Source: a halophilic archaeon SHRA6 | Lineage (GTDB): Archaea; Halobacteriota; Halobacteria; Halobacteriales; Haloferacaceae | Direction: 5' to 3' | Length of the DNA: 64,000 nucleotides | NCBI GenBank assembly: GCA_005239175.1 | Contig: SOPS01000001.1 | Span: 124,001 to 188,000, forward strand | Shown: positions 41,795-50,943 of the stretch, piece after piece | How positions within the stretch are numbered: the stretch's first letter is position 1 | Layout of the letters: every line of letters begins with the position of its first letter | Translations under genes and position numbers: made by a program | Notes under the pieces: model-generated | What the model saw: the letters and a program-made list of their open reading frames with translations, nothing else | Database searches by the model: none | Told to the model about the DNA's origin: nothing

Positions 41795-42244
41795 TTACTC
41801 TTGGTAGGCGATTCTGACCTGGTCCCACTTGCCTTTGTTTTCGAGATGTGCCTGGAGTTGATCGGCGTACTCCTGTGTGAGCTGTTCGGCCGCACGGAGC
41901 TGATCTTGATCGACGCCGTCGTCGCCGCCACCTAACCCGAGTGCGCCCTTGATCGACGAGACGATTCCGCCGCCAGAAGACGACGAGGAACTGCCGCCAG
42001 CGCCGCCCATCGAAGCCATCTGCGATTGGATGTTGTCGAGTTCCGGGATAATCTGTTCGACCTTTTCGGTATTCGAAACGATCCTCGCCTGCTCTGGATC
42101 GTCGGGGTGTTCGATTTCAAACTCCGTCGCCGTCATGATGAGTCCCCACTGTTGGCTGCTAAACTGCGATTGGGTTACGTACTCTGTGAACTGCTGGTCG
42201 ACGGCCATCCGGTCACCGACGATCGAGTCTGTCCAGTTGCTCAT
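41795..42244 (-). CDS. DUF5799-like conserved haloarchaeal protein
   Basis: The 149-residue protein starts MSNWTDSIVGDRMAVDQQFTE and continues SSQQWGLIMTATEFEIEHPDDPE (near 29), VEQIIPELDNIQSQMASMGG (near 64), a Gly/Ser linker and a C-terminal helical region ending KWDQVRIAYQE. This matches my memory of DUF5799. No function is known. The ATG at 42244 is favoured over upstream starts because the longer frame is not acidic and would overlap the kinase promoter region. Confidence 0.75.
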   Translation of the reverse strand: MSNWTDSIVGDRMAVDQQFTEYVTQSQFSSQQWGLIMTATEFEIEHPDDPEQARIVSNTEKVEQIIPELDNIQSQMASMGGAGGSSSSSSGGGIVSSIKGALGLGGGDDGVDQDQLRAAEQLTQEYADQLQAHLENKGKWDQVRIAYQE

Positions 42245-42359
42245 ACCACCGATACGACCACGAGCGGTATCAGCGTTTCCGTCCATGCGATCGCCGCGAG
42301 GCCGATGGCGGTAGCGCGATTCCGTAACGCTATCCCAGCGGGGCTGAGTACCTGCACCT

Positions 42360-44108
42360 ATGTCGAAAGAAACCGTGCCGGAGTCAGTTATTATCCACTC
42401 CGGCATGGAGATCGTGTATGCGAACCCTGCATTTTGTACGCTCGTTGGGGAGAAATCAACAGCGCAGTTCACCGATTGCTCACTTGCAGAGCTGCTAACA
42501 CCGCATCATCGCAAGCCATTCGGCGAACAGGTGGCACGTATCGAACGTGAAGATGCTCCAACGCTCGGATTGACCGTTGAGTTTCAGACGCGTACCGACA
42601 CGCAACAACGCGCCATTGTCGTGAGTTCGCTGATCGAGTGGGAGGGGACCGAGCAGGTACAGACACAGGTGTTCCCGATCACGGGGGTAGACGCCGACAG
42701 GCGTCAGCTGCTGTACGATCAAGCGATGGACGAAGCACCCCTCGGGATCACGATTACGGATCCATCCCAACCCGACAATCCACTCATCTATGTCAACGAG
42801 GGGTTTTCTGAGCTCACCGGCTATCCAGAAGCCGAAGTGCTCGGGCAGAACTGTCGATTTCTGCAGGGAGAGGCAACCCGGGAGGAGCCAGTGGCGACGA
42901 TGCGATCTGCAGTCGACGCCAAAGAGCCCGCAACCGTTACCGTACGAAACTACCGGAAAGACGGATCGATGTTCTGGAACCGTGTCACGATCGTGCCCAT
43001 TCACGCTGAGACCGGGACAGTCACGAACTGGCTTGGCTACCAGCAAGACATCACCACTGAAAAACGGTACGAACAGGATCTGTCGCTGTTCAAAGCACAG
43101 GCAGAGGGCTCCGAGAAAGCTATTTTGATCACTGATCGGGCGGGGACGATCGAATACGTTAATCCTGCCTTTGAGCGGTTGACTGGCTACACCGCCGCTG
43201 AGGCCAGGGGGAACAATCCGCGGATTCTCAAATCCGCCCAGCAAGACGATGAGTTCTACGCGAGGTTGTGGAAACAGATTACGGCCGGTGAGGTCTGGGA
43301 AGCAGAACTGACCAACCAGACCAAACACGGCGAGTTCTTCGAGGTCAAACAGAAGATCATCCCCGTTATGGACGAAAACGGTGACATCACAAATTTCGTC
43401 GCGATCGAGCAAGACGTGACCGAGGACGTGCTCACGACACAGACGCTCGATGTGTTGAATCGAGTGCTCCGCCACAACTTGCGAAACGCCCTCAACGCGA
43501 TCGACGGATACGCAGAGCTATTGGAAACTGCGGAGGTAGATTCTGAGACCCGGCAAGCATCGGTCGCGGCGATTCGAAACCAGGCTGAATCGATGCAGAA
43601 AATCGCTGAGAAGACAGCAGAGATTCGCTCAATCTGGGATCCAAGTGAAGACCACCGAACTTGGGATCGATTCGATATTGGGTCACTTGCGGAAAGCTAT
43701 CGGCGCCAGTATCCAGACGCGGTCATTACCCCTACCGTTGGCGACGACGGAGAAATCCAGGTTCGGAACGCAGAACTGTTCAAAAAAGCCCTCGACGAGG
43801 CAGTTGAGAACGCAATCATCCACACTGATCAGTCGCCCCCCAAAGTGACGATCACAGTTCACCGAGACCCAGATGCCAACCAGCTGCGGATACGCGTCGT
43901 CGACAACGGACCAGGAATTCCTGCCGTTGAACGAGAGACGATCGAATCGGGCGAAGAGACGCCACTGACCCACGGTCTTGGGGTTGGCTTGTGGGTGATG
44001 GAGTGGATAACGACAACGCTCGGCGGTGAACTGCTGATCGCAAACAACGAGCCCAACGGCAGTGTGGTAACGTTCCGGTTGCCGGCTCCCGGGAAAAATA
44101 TCCAATAG
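42360..44108 (+). CDS. sensor histidine kinase with PAS, LOV-type and PAS domains
   Basis: The 582-residue soluble kinase has three PAS-like domains. The second (about 118-240) is LOV-like: GQNCRFLQGEA carries the adduct-forming Cys, followed by NYRKDG, FWN and GYQQDIT, which keep the Asn, Asn and Gln of flavin-binding LOV domains. A third PAS (about 255-360) follows. The His-box is RVLRHNLRNALNAIDGYAE (near 372) and the ATPase domain has EAVENAIIHT, VVDNGPGIP and THGLGVGLWVMEW. No membrane segment is seen. It probably senses blue light or redox and phosphorylates an unlinked regulator. Confidence 0.9.
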   Translation: MSKETVPESVIIHSGMEIVYANPAFCTLVGEKSTAQFTDCSLAELLTPHHRKPFGEQVARIEREDAPTLGLTVEFQTRTDTQQRAIVVSSLIEWEGTEQVQTQVFPITGVDADRRQLLYDQAMDEAPLGITITDPSQPDNPLIYVNEGFSELTGYPEAEVLGQNCRFLQGEATREEPVATMRSAVDAKEPATVTVRNYRKDGSMFWNRVTIVPIHAETGTVTNWLGYQQDITTEKRYEQDLSLFKAQAEGSEKAILITDRAGTIEYVNPAFERLTGYTAAEARGNNPRILKSAQQDDEFYARLWKQITAGEVWEAELTNQTKHGEFFEVKQKIIPVMDENGDITNFVAIEQDVTEDVLTTQTLDVLNRVLRHNLRNALNAIDGYAELLETAEVDSETRQASVAAIRNQAESMQKIAEKTAEIRSIWDPSEDHRTWDRFDIGSLAESYRRQYPDAVITPTVGDDGEIQVRNAELFKKALDEAVENAIIHTDQSPPKVTITVHRDPDANQLRIRVVDNGPGIPAVERETIESGEETPLTHGLGVGLWVMEWITTTLGGELLIANNEPNGSVVTFRLPAPGKNIQ

Positions 44109-44128
44109 CGACGCGAATCAATCGATCA

Positions 44129-44929
44129 TTACTCGCCGGTGAATTCGGGATCGCGCCGCTCGATGAACGCCGACACGCCCTCTGCGTGATCGGCCGACTC
44201 GATCGGTGCGGCCTGTGCAGCAGCCTCCTGTTCGATCGCCGCGGGTAGTGACGTTGTCGGGTTGTGTCGCAAGAGTCGCTTCGAGGTCCGCAGCGCGATC
44301 GGCGGCCCCTCGGCGATCGTCTCGACGAGCTCGTCAGCGCGCTCTTCGAAGGCATCAGTCGGATAGACGTGGTTCGCAATGCCGATTTCCTTCGCGCGAT
44401 CGGCCGAGACCTGCTCGCCGGTGAAGACGAGTTCGCGAGCGACATTGTCGCCAACCCGGCGGGGCAACAGATATGACGTGCCCGAATCAACAGCCAGTCC
44501 GACCTGTCGGAAGCCAAAGCCGATCGTTGCCTCCGCACTAAAGAGGGCGATATCGCAGGCGATCGCGAGGTTGGCACCCGCGCCGAACGCCGCGCCGTCA
44601 ACCTTCGCGACGGTTGGAAACTCACACTCGGCGACCTGCCGAATTGTCCGTCCGATGTCTCGGATCACGTAGCGAACGGCCTCCTCAGCTGTGCCATCTT
44701 CGGCGAATCGCTCGATCATGAGTTCGATGTCTCCGCCTGCGGAAAACGCCGGTCCATCGCCCTCGAAAACGACACACCGGGTGTCCCCGCCCTCGAGTTC
44801 GTCGAGAGCGTCTCTGATCCCCGTGGTCAGGGCTGCAGTGAGCGCGTTCCGGCGATCGGGATCTGCGAGCGTGATCGTCGCGATGCCGTCGGTTCGATCT
44901 AGACGAACCGTTGGGTCGGTGTCGCTCAT
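44129..44929 (-). CDS. enoyl-CoA hydratase/isomerase family protein
   Basis: The 266-residue crotonase-fold protein has GDGPAFSAGGDIELMIERF (oxyanion-hole region, near 55), VDGAAFGAGANLAIACDIA (near 109) and EATIGFGFRQVGLAVDSG. One catalytic Glu is seen near 134 and acidic substitution at the second site is not certain, so hydratase or isomerase activity are both possible. It overlaps the acyl-CoA ligase gene by four bases (ATGA), so both likely act in fatty-acid beta-oxidation. Confidence 0.88.
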   Translation of the reverse strand: MSDTDPTVRLDRTDGIATITLADPDRRNALTAALTTGIRDALDELEGGDTRCVVFEGDGPAFSAGGDIELMIERFAEDGTAEEAVRYVIRDIGRTIRQVAECEFPTVAKVDGAAFGAGANLAIACDIALFSAEATIGFGFRQVGLAVDSGTSYLLPRRVGDNVARELVFTGEQVSADRAKEIGIANHVYPTDAFEERADELVETIAEGPPIALRTSKRLLRHNPTTSLPAAIEQEAAAQAAPIESADHAEGVSAFIERRDPEFTGE

Positions 44930-46491
44930 TCGTCGGTGTCCGTCTCTCGAAGCTCGAACTTCTGGACTTTCCCGGTCGTCGTGCGCGGCAATTCGTCGAC
45001 AAACTCGACCTCGCGGGGGTGTTTGTACGGCGCAAGCGAATCCAGACAGTACTGTTTGATTTCCTCGGCGGTGACGTCGCCGTCTGGAACCCTGACAATG
45101 AAGGCTTTGACCGTCTCACCGCGGCGTTCGTCTGGGATGCCGACGACCGCGGCGTCGGCGACTTCCTCGTGCTCAAAGAGGAGCTCTTCGACTTCTCGGG
45201 GATACACGTTGTACCCGCCAGAGACGATCATGTGTTTTTCGCGATCGACAACGTAGTAGTAGCCGTCCTCGTCGTGGTAGCCGATGTCGCCGGTGTGGAA
45301 CCATCGGGTCCCGTCTACCTCGGTGAACGCTTCGTCGTTAGCCCCCGGAAGGTTGTAATAGCCCGCCATCACGTTCGGGCCGTTGATTACGAGTTCACCG
45401 GTGATCTCGTCAAGATCGACATCGTCCTCGTCGACCGGCCCTTCATCGATCGGTGAGACGTCCTCGAATTCGTCGGTAACAATCCGACACGAGACACCGG
45501 GCAGCGTCTTGCCGATGCTCCCCAGGCGGCGGCCGCGTTCTGGCGTGTTGAAGTGCGTGACAGGGCTCGTCTCGGTGAGTCCGTATCCCTCGTAGATTTT
45601 CGCATCGTACAGCTCCTCGAACTGGCGGACGACCTCGATCGGAATGCCGGCCCCGCCAACACCACACATCCGCAGCGACGAGAGATCGAAACTCTCGGCG
45701 TTCGGCTGGTTGATCACGTCGTTGTACATCGCCGGCACGCCGTGCATGAGGGTGAGTTCGGCGTCCTCGACGAGCCCCACCGCCTCCTGGGCGTCCCACG
45801 ATGGGAGGGGGTAGTAGGCGCCGCCGCCGAATAGCGTCGCGTTCATTACAACGGTCATCCCGTAGATGTGAAACAGCGGAAGCACGCCAAGTTGTCTATC
45901 GCCCGGCGTGATGTCGTCGGGCACGATACTCACAGACATCTCCGCGTTCGATCGCAGGTTTTCGTGAGTCAATAACACGCCCTTCGGTTGGCCGGTCGTC
46001 CCCGAGGTGTACGGCTGGACAGCCACGTCGTCACTGTCGCGATCGACTACGTCCGTCTGCGGCTCGCCACAGAAGGATCCGAATTCGGTCCCAACGTCGG
46101 CCTCCCCAACGGTGACAACGGCCTCAACGTCAGTGTCCTCGCGTACCGACTCGACGATTGGCGCGAGATCGGCAAGCGTGACAACGACCTTCGCCCCGCT
46201 GTCGGCGAGGAGGTGTTTGATCTCCCGCGAGCGATACTGCGGGTTCATCGGGACGACAACGCCCCCGGCCTGTAGTGTGCCGTGGAACGCGACGACGAAC
46301 TGCGGAAGGTTCGGCAGATAGATCGCGACGCGATCGTCGGCGCCAAGCCCCACCTCAGAGAGTCCTGCGGCAAACCCACCGATTTTGGCCCACAGCCGCT
46401 GGTAGTCGGCCTCGTACTCCTCGTAGACGACCGCAGGTTCGTCGGGATGTGCTTCGACCGTTGACTCGACGTTGGTGACGAGATTCGTCAT
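44926..46491 (-). CDS. long-chain fatty acid--CoA ligase (AMP-forming)
   Basis: The 521-residue adenylate-forming enzyme has QPYTSGTTGQPKGVLLTHENL (near 160), GYGLTETSPVTHF (near 305), WFHTGDIGYHDEDGYY (near 395) and the C-terminal Lys in TTTGKVQKFELR. It activates fatty acids to acyl-CoA. It lies 52 bases downstream of menC on the same strand, so MenE (o-succinylbenzoate-CoA ligase) is an alternative; its coupling to enoyl-CoA hydratase favours fatty acids. Confidence 0.85.
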   Translation of the reverse strand: MTNLVTNVESTVEAHPDEPAVVYEEYEADYQRLWAKIGGFAAGLSEVGLGADDRVAIYLPNLPQFVVAFHGTLQAGGVVVPMNPQYRSREIKHLLADSGAKVVVTLADLAPIVESVREDTDVEAVVTVGEADVGTEFGSFCGEPQTDVVDRDSDDVAVQPYTSGTTGQPKGVLLTHENLRSNAEMSVSIVPDDITPGDRQLGVLPLFHIYGMTVVMNATLFGGGAYYPLPSWDAQEAVGLVEDAELTLMHGVPAMYNDVINQPNAESFDLSSLRMCGVGGAGIPIEVVRQFEELYDAKIYEGYGLTETSPVTHFNTPERGRRLGSIGKTLPGVSCRIVTDEFEDVSPIDEGPVDEDDVDLDEITGELVINGPNVMAGYYNLPGANDEAFTEVDGTRWFHTGDIGYHDEDGYYYVVDREKHMIVSGGYNVYPREVEELLFEHEEVADAAVVGIPDERRGETVKAFIVRVPDGDVTAEEIKQYCLDSLAPYKHPREVEFVDELPRTTTGKVQKFELRETDTDE

Positions 46492-46542
46492 GCGTTTTGT
46501 ATTGGCAATCGAGCGGGCCTAAATCTATGGTGAATAATTGTG

Positions 46543-47598
46543 TTATCTGTTTGTTTCAGTTGTCTCGACGCCGATTCCCGCCCCGGATGGAACAGTCACA
46601 CGGCCGTCAGCGACAGTCACCGGATCGGGGCCGAGATCGGTTTCGAGCAGGGAGGCAGTTGCGAGGCCGCACGGGCGAACGTCAGGGATCGCCGCGGCGA
46701 CGTGGACTGCGGTCGTCCGCGCGACTACCGCGTCGATCGTCGTCGTTACTACCGGATCGATCCCGGCCGCCCGTGATCGGGCAGCCAGCGCGACAGTCCG
46801 GCGCGGGCCGCCGATCGCCATCGGTTTACAGACGAGGACGTCGGCAGCGTCGGCTTCGGCAATTTCCGCAAAGCCGACCGACGCCAGGGACTCGTCAAGC
46901 GCGATCGGCACCCCATTGCCGCGCAGTTCGGCGTGTCCAGAGAGATCATCCGCAGGGAGTGGTTGTTCGAGGTACTCGAGGGCAAGGGGAGCGAGCGCGT
47001 CGATCGCCCGCGCTGCGGTTTCGCGGTCCCACGCGCCGTTGGCGTCGATGCGGATGTCGACGGTCGGGCTGACCGCCTCCCGGACTGCGCGAACCCGATC
47101 GATATCCGAATCGAGGGCGTCACTGCCCGCCTTGAGCTTGAGACACGAAAATCCCGAGTCAACTGCCTCTGTGGCGGCCCGGACGGTTTCGTCGATCGAG
47201 CCGCCCCCGATCGTCGCGTTCACGGGGACAGACCCCGCGACATCACCGGCGCTCCCGAATACCTCCGTGCGGAGGTGCTCGGCGGCCGATCGGTCCGCTG
47301 CGGCCGCAGCCCGATCGATCCGCGCGGATTCGACAGCATGAGCGGCCGCAGGGGTTGTCGCTGGATCGACGCTGCGTTTCGGATCGTCGGCCGATGCGGC
47401 AGATCGGAGCGCCTGCTCACACGCATCGTAGGATTCAGTCCAGCCGGGCAGTGGCGCCGCCTCGCCGATTCCACTCGGCTCCGAATCTGCGGCGATCCTA
47501 ACAAGAAAACCACGGCGCTGGGTGATTGAGCCACGGGCGGTCGACAACGGCGAGGCGAGCCGAATCGAGTAGGGATCAATATGCATCTGGCTTGTCAT
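46543..47598 (-). CDS. menC: o-succinylbenzoate synthase
   Basis: The 351-residue enolase-superfamily enzyme has the N-terminal cap (GSITQRRGFLVRI, GIGEAAPLPG near 43) and barrel with Lys in SCLKLKAGSD (near 158), metal-binding Asp in DIRIDANGAWDRE (near 184), EYLEQPL (near 213) and IALDESLAS (near 236). It dehydrates SHCHC to o-succinylbenzoate in menaquinone synthesis. Related MLE racemases look similar, but the neighbours menA and menB settle the call. It starts five bases after menA ends. Confidence 0.9.
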   Translation of the reverse strand: MTSQMHIDPYSIRLASPLSTARGSITQRRGFLVRIAADSEPSGIGEAAPLPGWTESYDACEQALRSAASADDPKRSVDPATTPAAAHAVESARIDRAAAAADRSAAEHLRTEVFGSAGDVAGSVPVNATIGGGSIDETVRAATEAVDSGFSCLKLKAGSDALDSDIDRVRAVREAVSPTVDIRIDANGAWDRETAARAIDALAPLALEYLEQPLPADDLSGHAELRGNGVPIALDESLASVGFAEIAEADAADVLVCKPMAIGGPRRTVALAARSRAAGIDPVVTTTIDAVVARTTAVHVAAAIPDVRPCGLATASLLETDLGPDPVTVADGRVTVPSGAGIGVETTETNR

Positions 47599-47603
47599 GG
47601 CGA

Positions 47604-48518
47604 TCAGATCGCGAGGCCGATCGCGAACAGGACAGCATAGAGCGCGAGGAGTTTGCCAGTCCGTTCTAAAGCGGGATTCAGCATCTTCCCGGCGGTTTCG
47701 GTGAGAACGGTCCGGACGACGCTGACGCCGAGCGGAAGCGTAAGAAGCGGCAAGAAGACAGCGATCGACGCTGCCCCCGTCGCGACGAACCAGAGCGGAA
47801 CCGCGTACGCGAGCGCAGTGAACGCGAAATACTCCGCACGACAGAATCGGTAGCCGAATCTGACCGCAAGCGTCCGCTTGCCGGTTGTGGCATCTTCCTC
47901 GCGGTCGCGGACGTTGTTCACGACGAGGATGTTCGTCGAAAGCGCGGCGATCGGCAGGCTCGCCGCGATCGCCTCGAGTGTAACGGTTCCCGGCGTGATC
48001 GTCATCGGAAACGGACCGGCAAGGAGCGACGCCGCTTGGACATAGTACGTGCCGGTTACTGCGACGAGCCCGAAGAAGACGAAGACGAACAGATCGCCGA
48101 GTCCGTGATAGCCGAGCGGATACGGACCACCCGTGTAGGCGATTCCACTGGCAACCGACAACAGCCCAATTACGAGAATCGGAACCCCGCCAACGTAGAC
48201 GAGATACGTTCCGACAGCGATCGCGGCGGCGAAGGTGAGGTACATCGCTCGCTTGACTGTCGGGGGCTCAATCAACCCTGACTGGGTTACCCGGGTGAAG
48301 CCCTGTCTTGCCTCGGTGTCAGCACCCTGAATCGCGTCGTAGTAGTCGTTCGCAAAATTGGTTCCGATCTGGATCAAAAGCGCCCCAATGAGGGCGGCGA
48401 TCGCCGGCCAGAACCCAAAAACGCCATTGCCCCACGCGAGCCCGACACCGACGAGAACTGGTGCCGCCGCCGCCGGCAGTGTCTGGGGGCGCGCAGCCAT
48501 CACCCACGCTTTCGTCAT
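47604..48518 (-). CDS. menA: 1,4-dihydroxy-2-naphthoate polyprenyltransferase
   Basis: The 304-residue UbiA-family membrane enzyme has the prenyl-diphosphate-binding NFANDYYDAIQGADTEAR (near 58) and the second Asp-rich VVNNVRDREEDATTGKRT (near 200). It attaches the isoprenoid tail to the naphthoquinone ring in the membrane. The start MTKAWVMAARPQTLP at 48518 is chosen because a TATA element overlapping TATATT (48545-48550 complement) is then about 29 bases upstream; ATGs at 48539 and 48566 are alternatives. Confidence 0.93.
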   Translation of the reverse strand: MTKAWVMAARPQTLPAAAAPVLVGVGLAWGNGVFGFWPAIAALIGALLIQIGTNFANDYYDAIQGADTEARQGFTRVTQSGLIEPPTVKRAMYLTFAAAIAVGTYLVYVGGVPILVIGLLSVASGIAYTGGPYPLGYHGLGDLFVFVFFGLVAVTGTYYVQAASLLAGPFPMTITPGTVTLEAIAASLPIAALSTNILVVNNVRDREEDATTGKRTLAVRFGYRFCRAEYFAFTALAYAVPLWFVATGAASIAVFLPLLTLPLGVSVVRTVLTETAGKMLNPALERTGKLLALYAVLFAIGLAI

Positions 48519-48605
48519 CGAAACGTCCTGGACACTCATTGGATTATATTGGCCATCGGGGCTCAAAGCGGCTATGATTCTCCCAACTGGAGATGGTGAA
48601 CGAGT

Positions 48606-49517
48606 TCAGTAGTGCCAGGGATACTCACGAAACTGCGGTTCGCGCTTTTCGAGGAACGCGTCTCGTCCCTCTGCAGCCTCCTCTGTCATGTACGCGAGCC
48701 GGGTGGCCTCGCCGGCGAACACCTGCTGGCCAACCAAGCCGTCGTCGGCGAGATTGAACGCATATTTCAGCATCCGCATCGCAGTTGGACTCTTTTGTGT
48801 CATCTCGTCGGCCCACTCTAGGGCGACAGTTTCGAGCTCCTCATGAGCGATCGCCTCGTTGGCCATTCCCATCTCGACGGCCTCGCTCGCCGAGTAGGTC
48901 TTCCCACGGAAGAAGATCTCGCGGGCCTTCTTTTGGCCGACCTGTCGGGCGAGATACGCCGAGCCGAATCCGCCGTCGAAGGAAGCAACATCCGGGTCGG
49001 TCTGGAGGAACTTCGCGTGTTCGTCGCTTGCGAGCGTGAGATCGCAGACGACGTGCAATGAGTGACCGCCGCCGACAGCCCACCCGGGCACCACCGCGAC
49101 GACCGGCTTCGGCATAAACCGAATCAGCCGCTGGACCTCAAGGATGTGCAGCCGACCGGCCTTCGCCTCTCGAACGAGCGGATCGTCGTCGTCGCCGGCG
49201 TCGTCACCCTCGCGGTACTCATATCCAGAACCCCCGCGAACAGACTGATCGCCACCTGAACAGAATGCCCAGCCGCCGTCCTTCGGTGAGGGGCCGTTAC
49301 CAGTCAACAACACACAGCCGATATCCGCCTGTTTGCGGGCATGATCGAGCGCGGCGTACAGTTCGTCGACCGTCCCCGGACGGAACGCGTTTCGCACCTC
49401 GGGGCGATCGAACGCGATCCGGACCGCCGGGACGTCCGTGCCGCGGTGATAGGTGATGTCCTCGAACTCGTCTGTAACCAACTCCCAGCGATCGGAGTTG
49501 AACAACTCAGAGACCAT
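48606..49517 (-). CDS. menB: 1,4-dihydroxy-2-naphthoyl-CoA synthase
   Basis: The 303-residue crotonase-fold enzyme shows MenB-specific features: FCSGGDQSVRGGSGYEYREG (near 100), VPGWAVGGGHSLHVVCDLT (near 145), DPDVASFDGGFGSAYLAR (near 180) and the C-terminal YMTEEAAEGRDAFLEKREPQF. It closes the second ring of menaquinone. ATG at 49517 is preferred because the upstream residues are not conserved-looking and carry few acidic residues. It is transcribed just before menA (87 bases apart). Confidence 0.94.
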   Translation of the reverse strand: MVSELFNSDRWELVTDEFEDITYHRGTDVPAVRIAFDRPEVRNAFRPGTVDELYAALDHARKQADIGCVLLTGNGPSPKDGGWAFCSGGDQSVRGGSGYEYREGDDAGDDDDPLVREAKAGRLHILEVQRLIRFMPKPVVAVVPGWAVGGGHSLHVVCDLTLASDEHAKFLQTDPDVASFDGGFGSAYLARQVGQKKAREIFFRGKTYSASEAVEMGMANEAIAHEELETVALEWADEMTQKSPTAMRMLKYAFNLADDGLVGQQVFAGEATRLAYMTEEAAEGRDAFLEKREPQFREYPWHY

Positions 49518-49582
49518 ACCCCGAGTCGGGTCGGTGAGGATAAAAAATCGATGACAGCTACCAGGGGGCCTCGACAAGTGGC

Positions 49583-49828
49583 CTACTCAACGGTGATCGT
49601 GTGGACCTGCTGTACGGATGTCGCTTCCCAGACATTGCTGCGCATGCCGGCGCGTGAGAGCTCCATGTGTACTGTCGAGCCGGGCTGAAGCGCCTCGGCG
49701 GTCTGCTCAGCGGTCCGATCGGCATAGGAGACAACGTGAAAGGTCGAGTTTTCTGACTCGTGGGTGACCGTGAGTGCGCCGTGTGTGTTCTTCTCGGTGA
49801 CGACTGTGAATTCCCCATCTACTCTCAT
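49583..49828 (-). CDS. small conserved haloarchaeal protein of unknown function
   Basis: The 81-residue protein is all-beta in appearance: VDGEFTVVTEKNTHGALTV, FHVVSYADRTAEQTAEALQ and TVHMELSRAGMRSNVWEATS, a small SH3- or OB-like barrel. ATG at 49828 is chosen since it opens the acidic, conserved-looking part and an AT-rich promoter lies just before it. It may bind nucleic acid or act as a small regulator; this is a guess from fold. Confidence 0.65.
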   Translation of the reverse strand: MRVDGEFTVVTEKNTHGALTVTHESENSTFHVVSYADRTAEQTAEALQPGSTVHMELSRAGMRSNVWEATSVQQVHTITVE

Positions 49829-50048
49829 ATATGATAGTAAATAAGACAAACATTTAATTGTATCTCAATAGCTCTTTGTATACCTATTATTTCTCCCTAT
49901 CGCTAGCACATACTTCATAATTATTCCCATAGAACTGTAGATATTCCAAGTGAGTGTGCAACAAACTATCATCCGTTGTACCGATCGCCTGTGTTCGCCC
50001 CCCAGGGCGGACGCATTTAAGCTTCTAACCGTCGTAGAGTGATTTGAA

Positions 50049-50357
50049 ATGTACAGTGCACGCGATCGCGTGAAGAATCAACAGTGGGTCGATGCGATCT
50101 CGGAGGCGGCAGCCGAGCTTGAGCTGGATGCTGAGGCTCGCTCAAACGCAGTCGATCTGTTTGTCTCACACGTTCCTGACGCCGAGCGATCGAAGCCCGC
50201 TGTCGCCGCCGCGGCGTTGTACGCGGGTGCGCTCGTCGCCGGTGAGGAGCGATCTCAGCGCGCGGTCGCCGAGGCGATGGGTGTCACGCGTCTCAGTGTA
50301 CAATCGAAATGGAAGGACCTGCTGTCAGATGCTGGATTTCGCCCACCAACGTGGTGA
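50049..50357 (+). CDS. single-cyclin-repeat TFB-like protein
   Basis: The 102-residue protein consists of one cyclin-like repeat similar to the second repeat of TFB: AVAAAALYAGALVAGEERSQRAVAEAMGV then TRLSVQSKWKDLLSDAGF, comparable with [21 protein letters not shown] in the full TFB of this window. There is no zinc ribbon and no first repeat. It may modulate promoter selection by competing with or assisting TFB, or may simply be a DNA-binding protein built from that fold. A TATA-like TTTAAG (50016-50021) lies about 30 bases upstream. Confidence 0.7.
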   Translation: MYSARDRVKNQQWVDAISEAAAELELDAEARSNAVDLFVSHVPDAERSKPAVAAAALYAGALVAGEERSQRAVAEAMGVTRLSVQSKWKDLLSDAGFRPPTW

Positions 50358-50375
50358 CCACTGTCGGCGCCACGG

Positions 50376-50873
50376 TCACTTTTCAGGATTCGTGGCTGCA
50401 CGTCCCTCACGATCGGGCGTGAGGTTGCCGTGGCGATCGATCTCGCCGTTGACGATCCGCGTCGAAGAGATCCGCTCTCCGTCTTCTCCATAGACGTGAT
50501 CGACGACCTCGATACGGAGTGGGTCAAGCCCCTTCTGCTCTCGGATCTCGTTGATTCGCTCGCCCCCGTCGACGGTTTCAGGCGAGACAATGAGCGCGTC
50601 GAATCCTGGCTCGGTCGCGATACCCGTTGGTTCAGTCAACTCGCGGATCGTGAGCGATCGGCCGTGTCGCTCGGCGATCGGTTCGATCTCCGCTTTGAGG
50701 GCAGCCTTCCGCTCGTCGAACGGCTTGACGTATCGTTCGACATGCCTCGTCTTCGGCGCCAACTCATCGGAGGTGAGACCGACGGTAACGTCGCCAAGTT
50801 CGAAAGCCCGCTCGAAGAGTGCGAGGTGACCGTCGTGTACGGGATCGAACGTCCCACCGATCGCCACGTCCAT
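50376..50873 (-). CDS. coaD: phosphopantetheine adenylyltransferase
   Basis: The 165-residue nucleotidyltransferase has the ATP-binding GGTFDPVHDGHLALF (residues 6-20, TxxH-like HxGH motif) and the second motif region ISSTRIVNGEI (near 136). It adenylates phosphopantetheine in CoA synthesis; archaeal enzymes belong to this eukaryote-like branch. It is convergent with the TFB-like gene. Confidence 0.92.
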   Translation of the reverse strand: MDVAIGGTFDPVHDGHLALFERAFELGDVTVGLTSDELAPKTRHVERYVKPFDERKAALKAEIEPIAERHGRSLTIRELTEPTGIATEPGFDALIVSPETVDGGERINEIREQKGLDPLRIEVVDHVYGEDGERISSTRIVNGEIDRHGNLTPDREGRAATNPEK

Positions 50874-50943
50874 ACTCGAATCTGGATTGGTGGCGTCTTA
50901 AAAGCCGTTATATCGCGGTGTGAAATCGATGCAGTCGGAGTGT

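Noticed and set aside
44926-46491. Assignment as MenE because it follows menC
   Set aside because: Overlap with an enoyl-CoA hydratase gene and a fatty-acyl-type sequence make beta-oxidation the better reading; left as an alternative.
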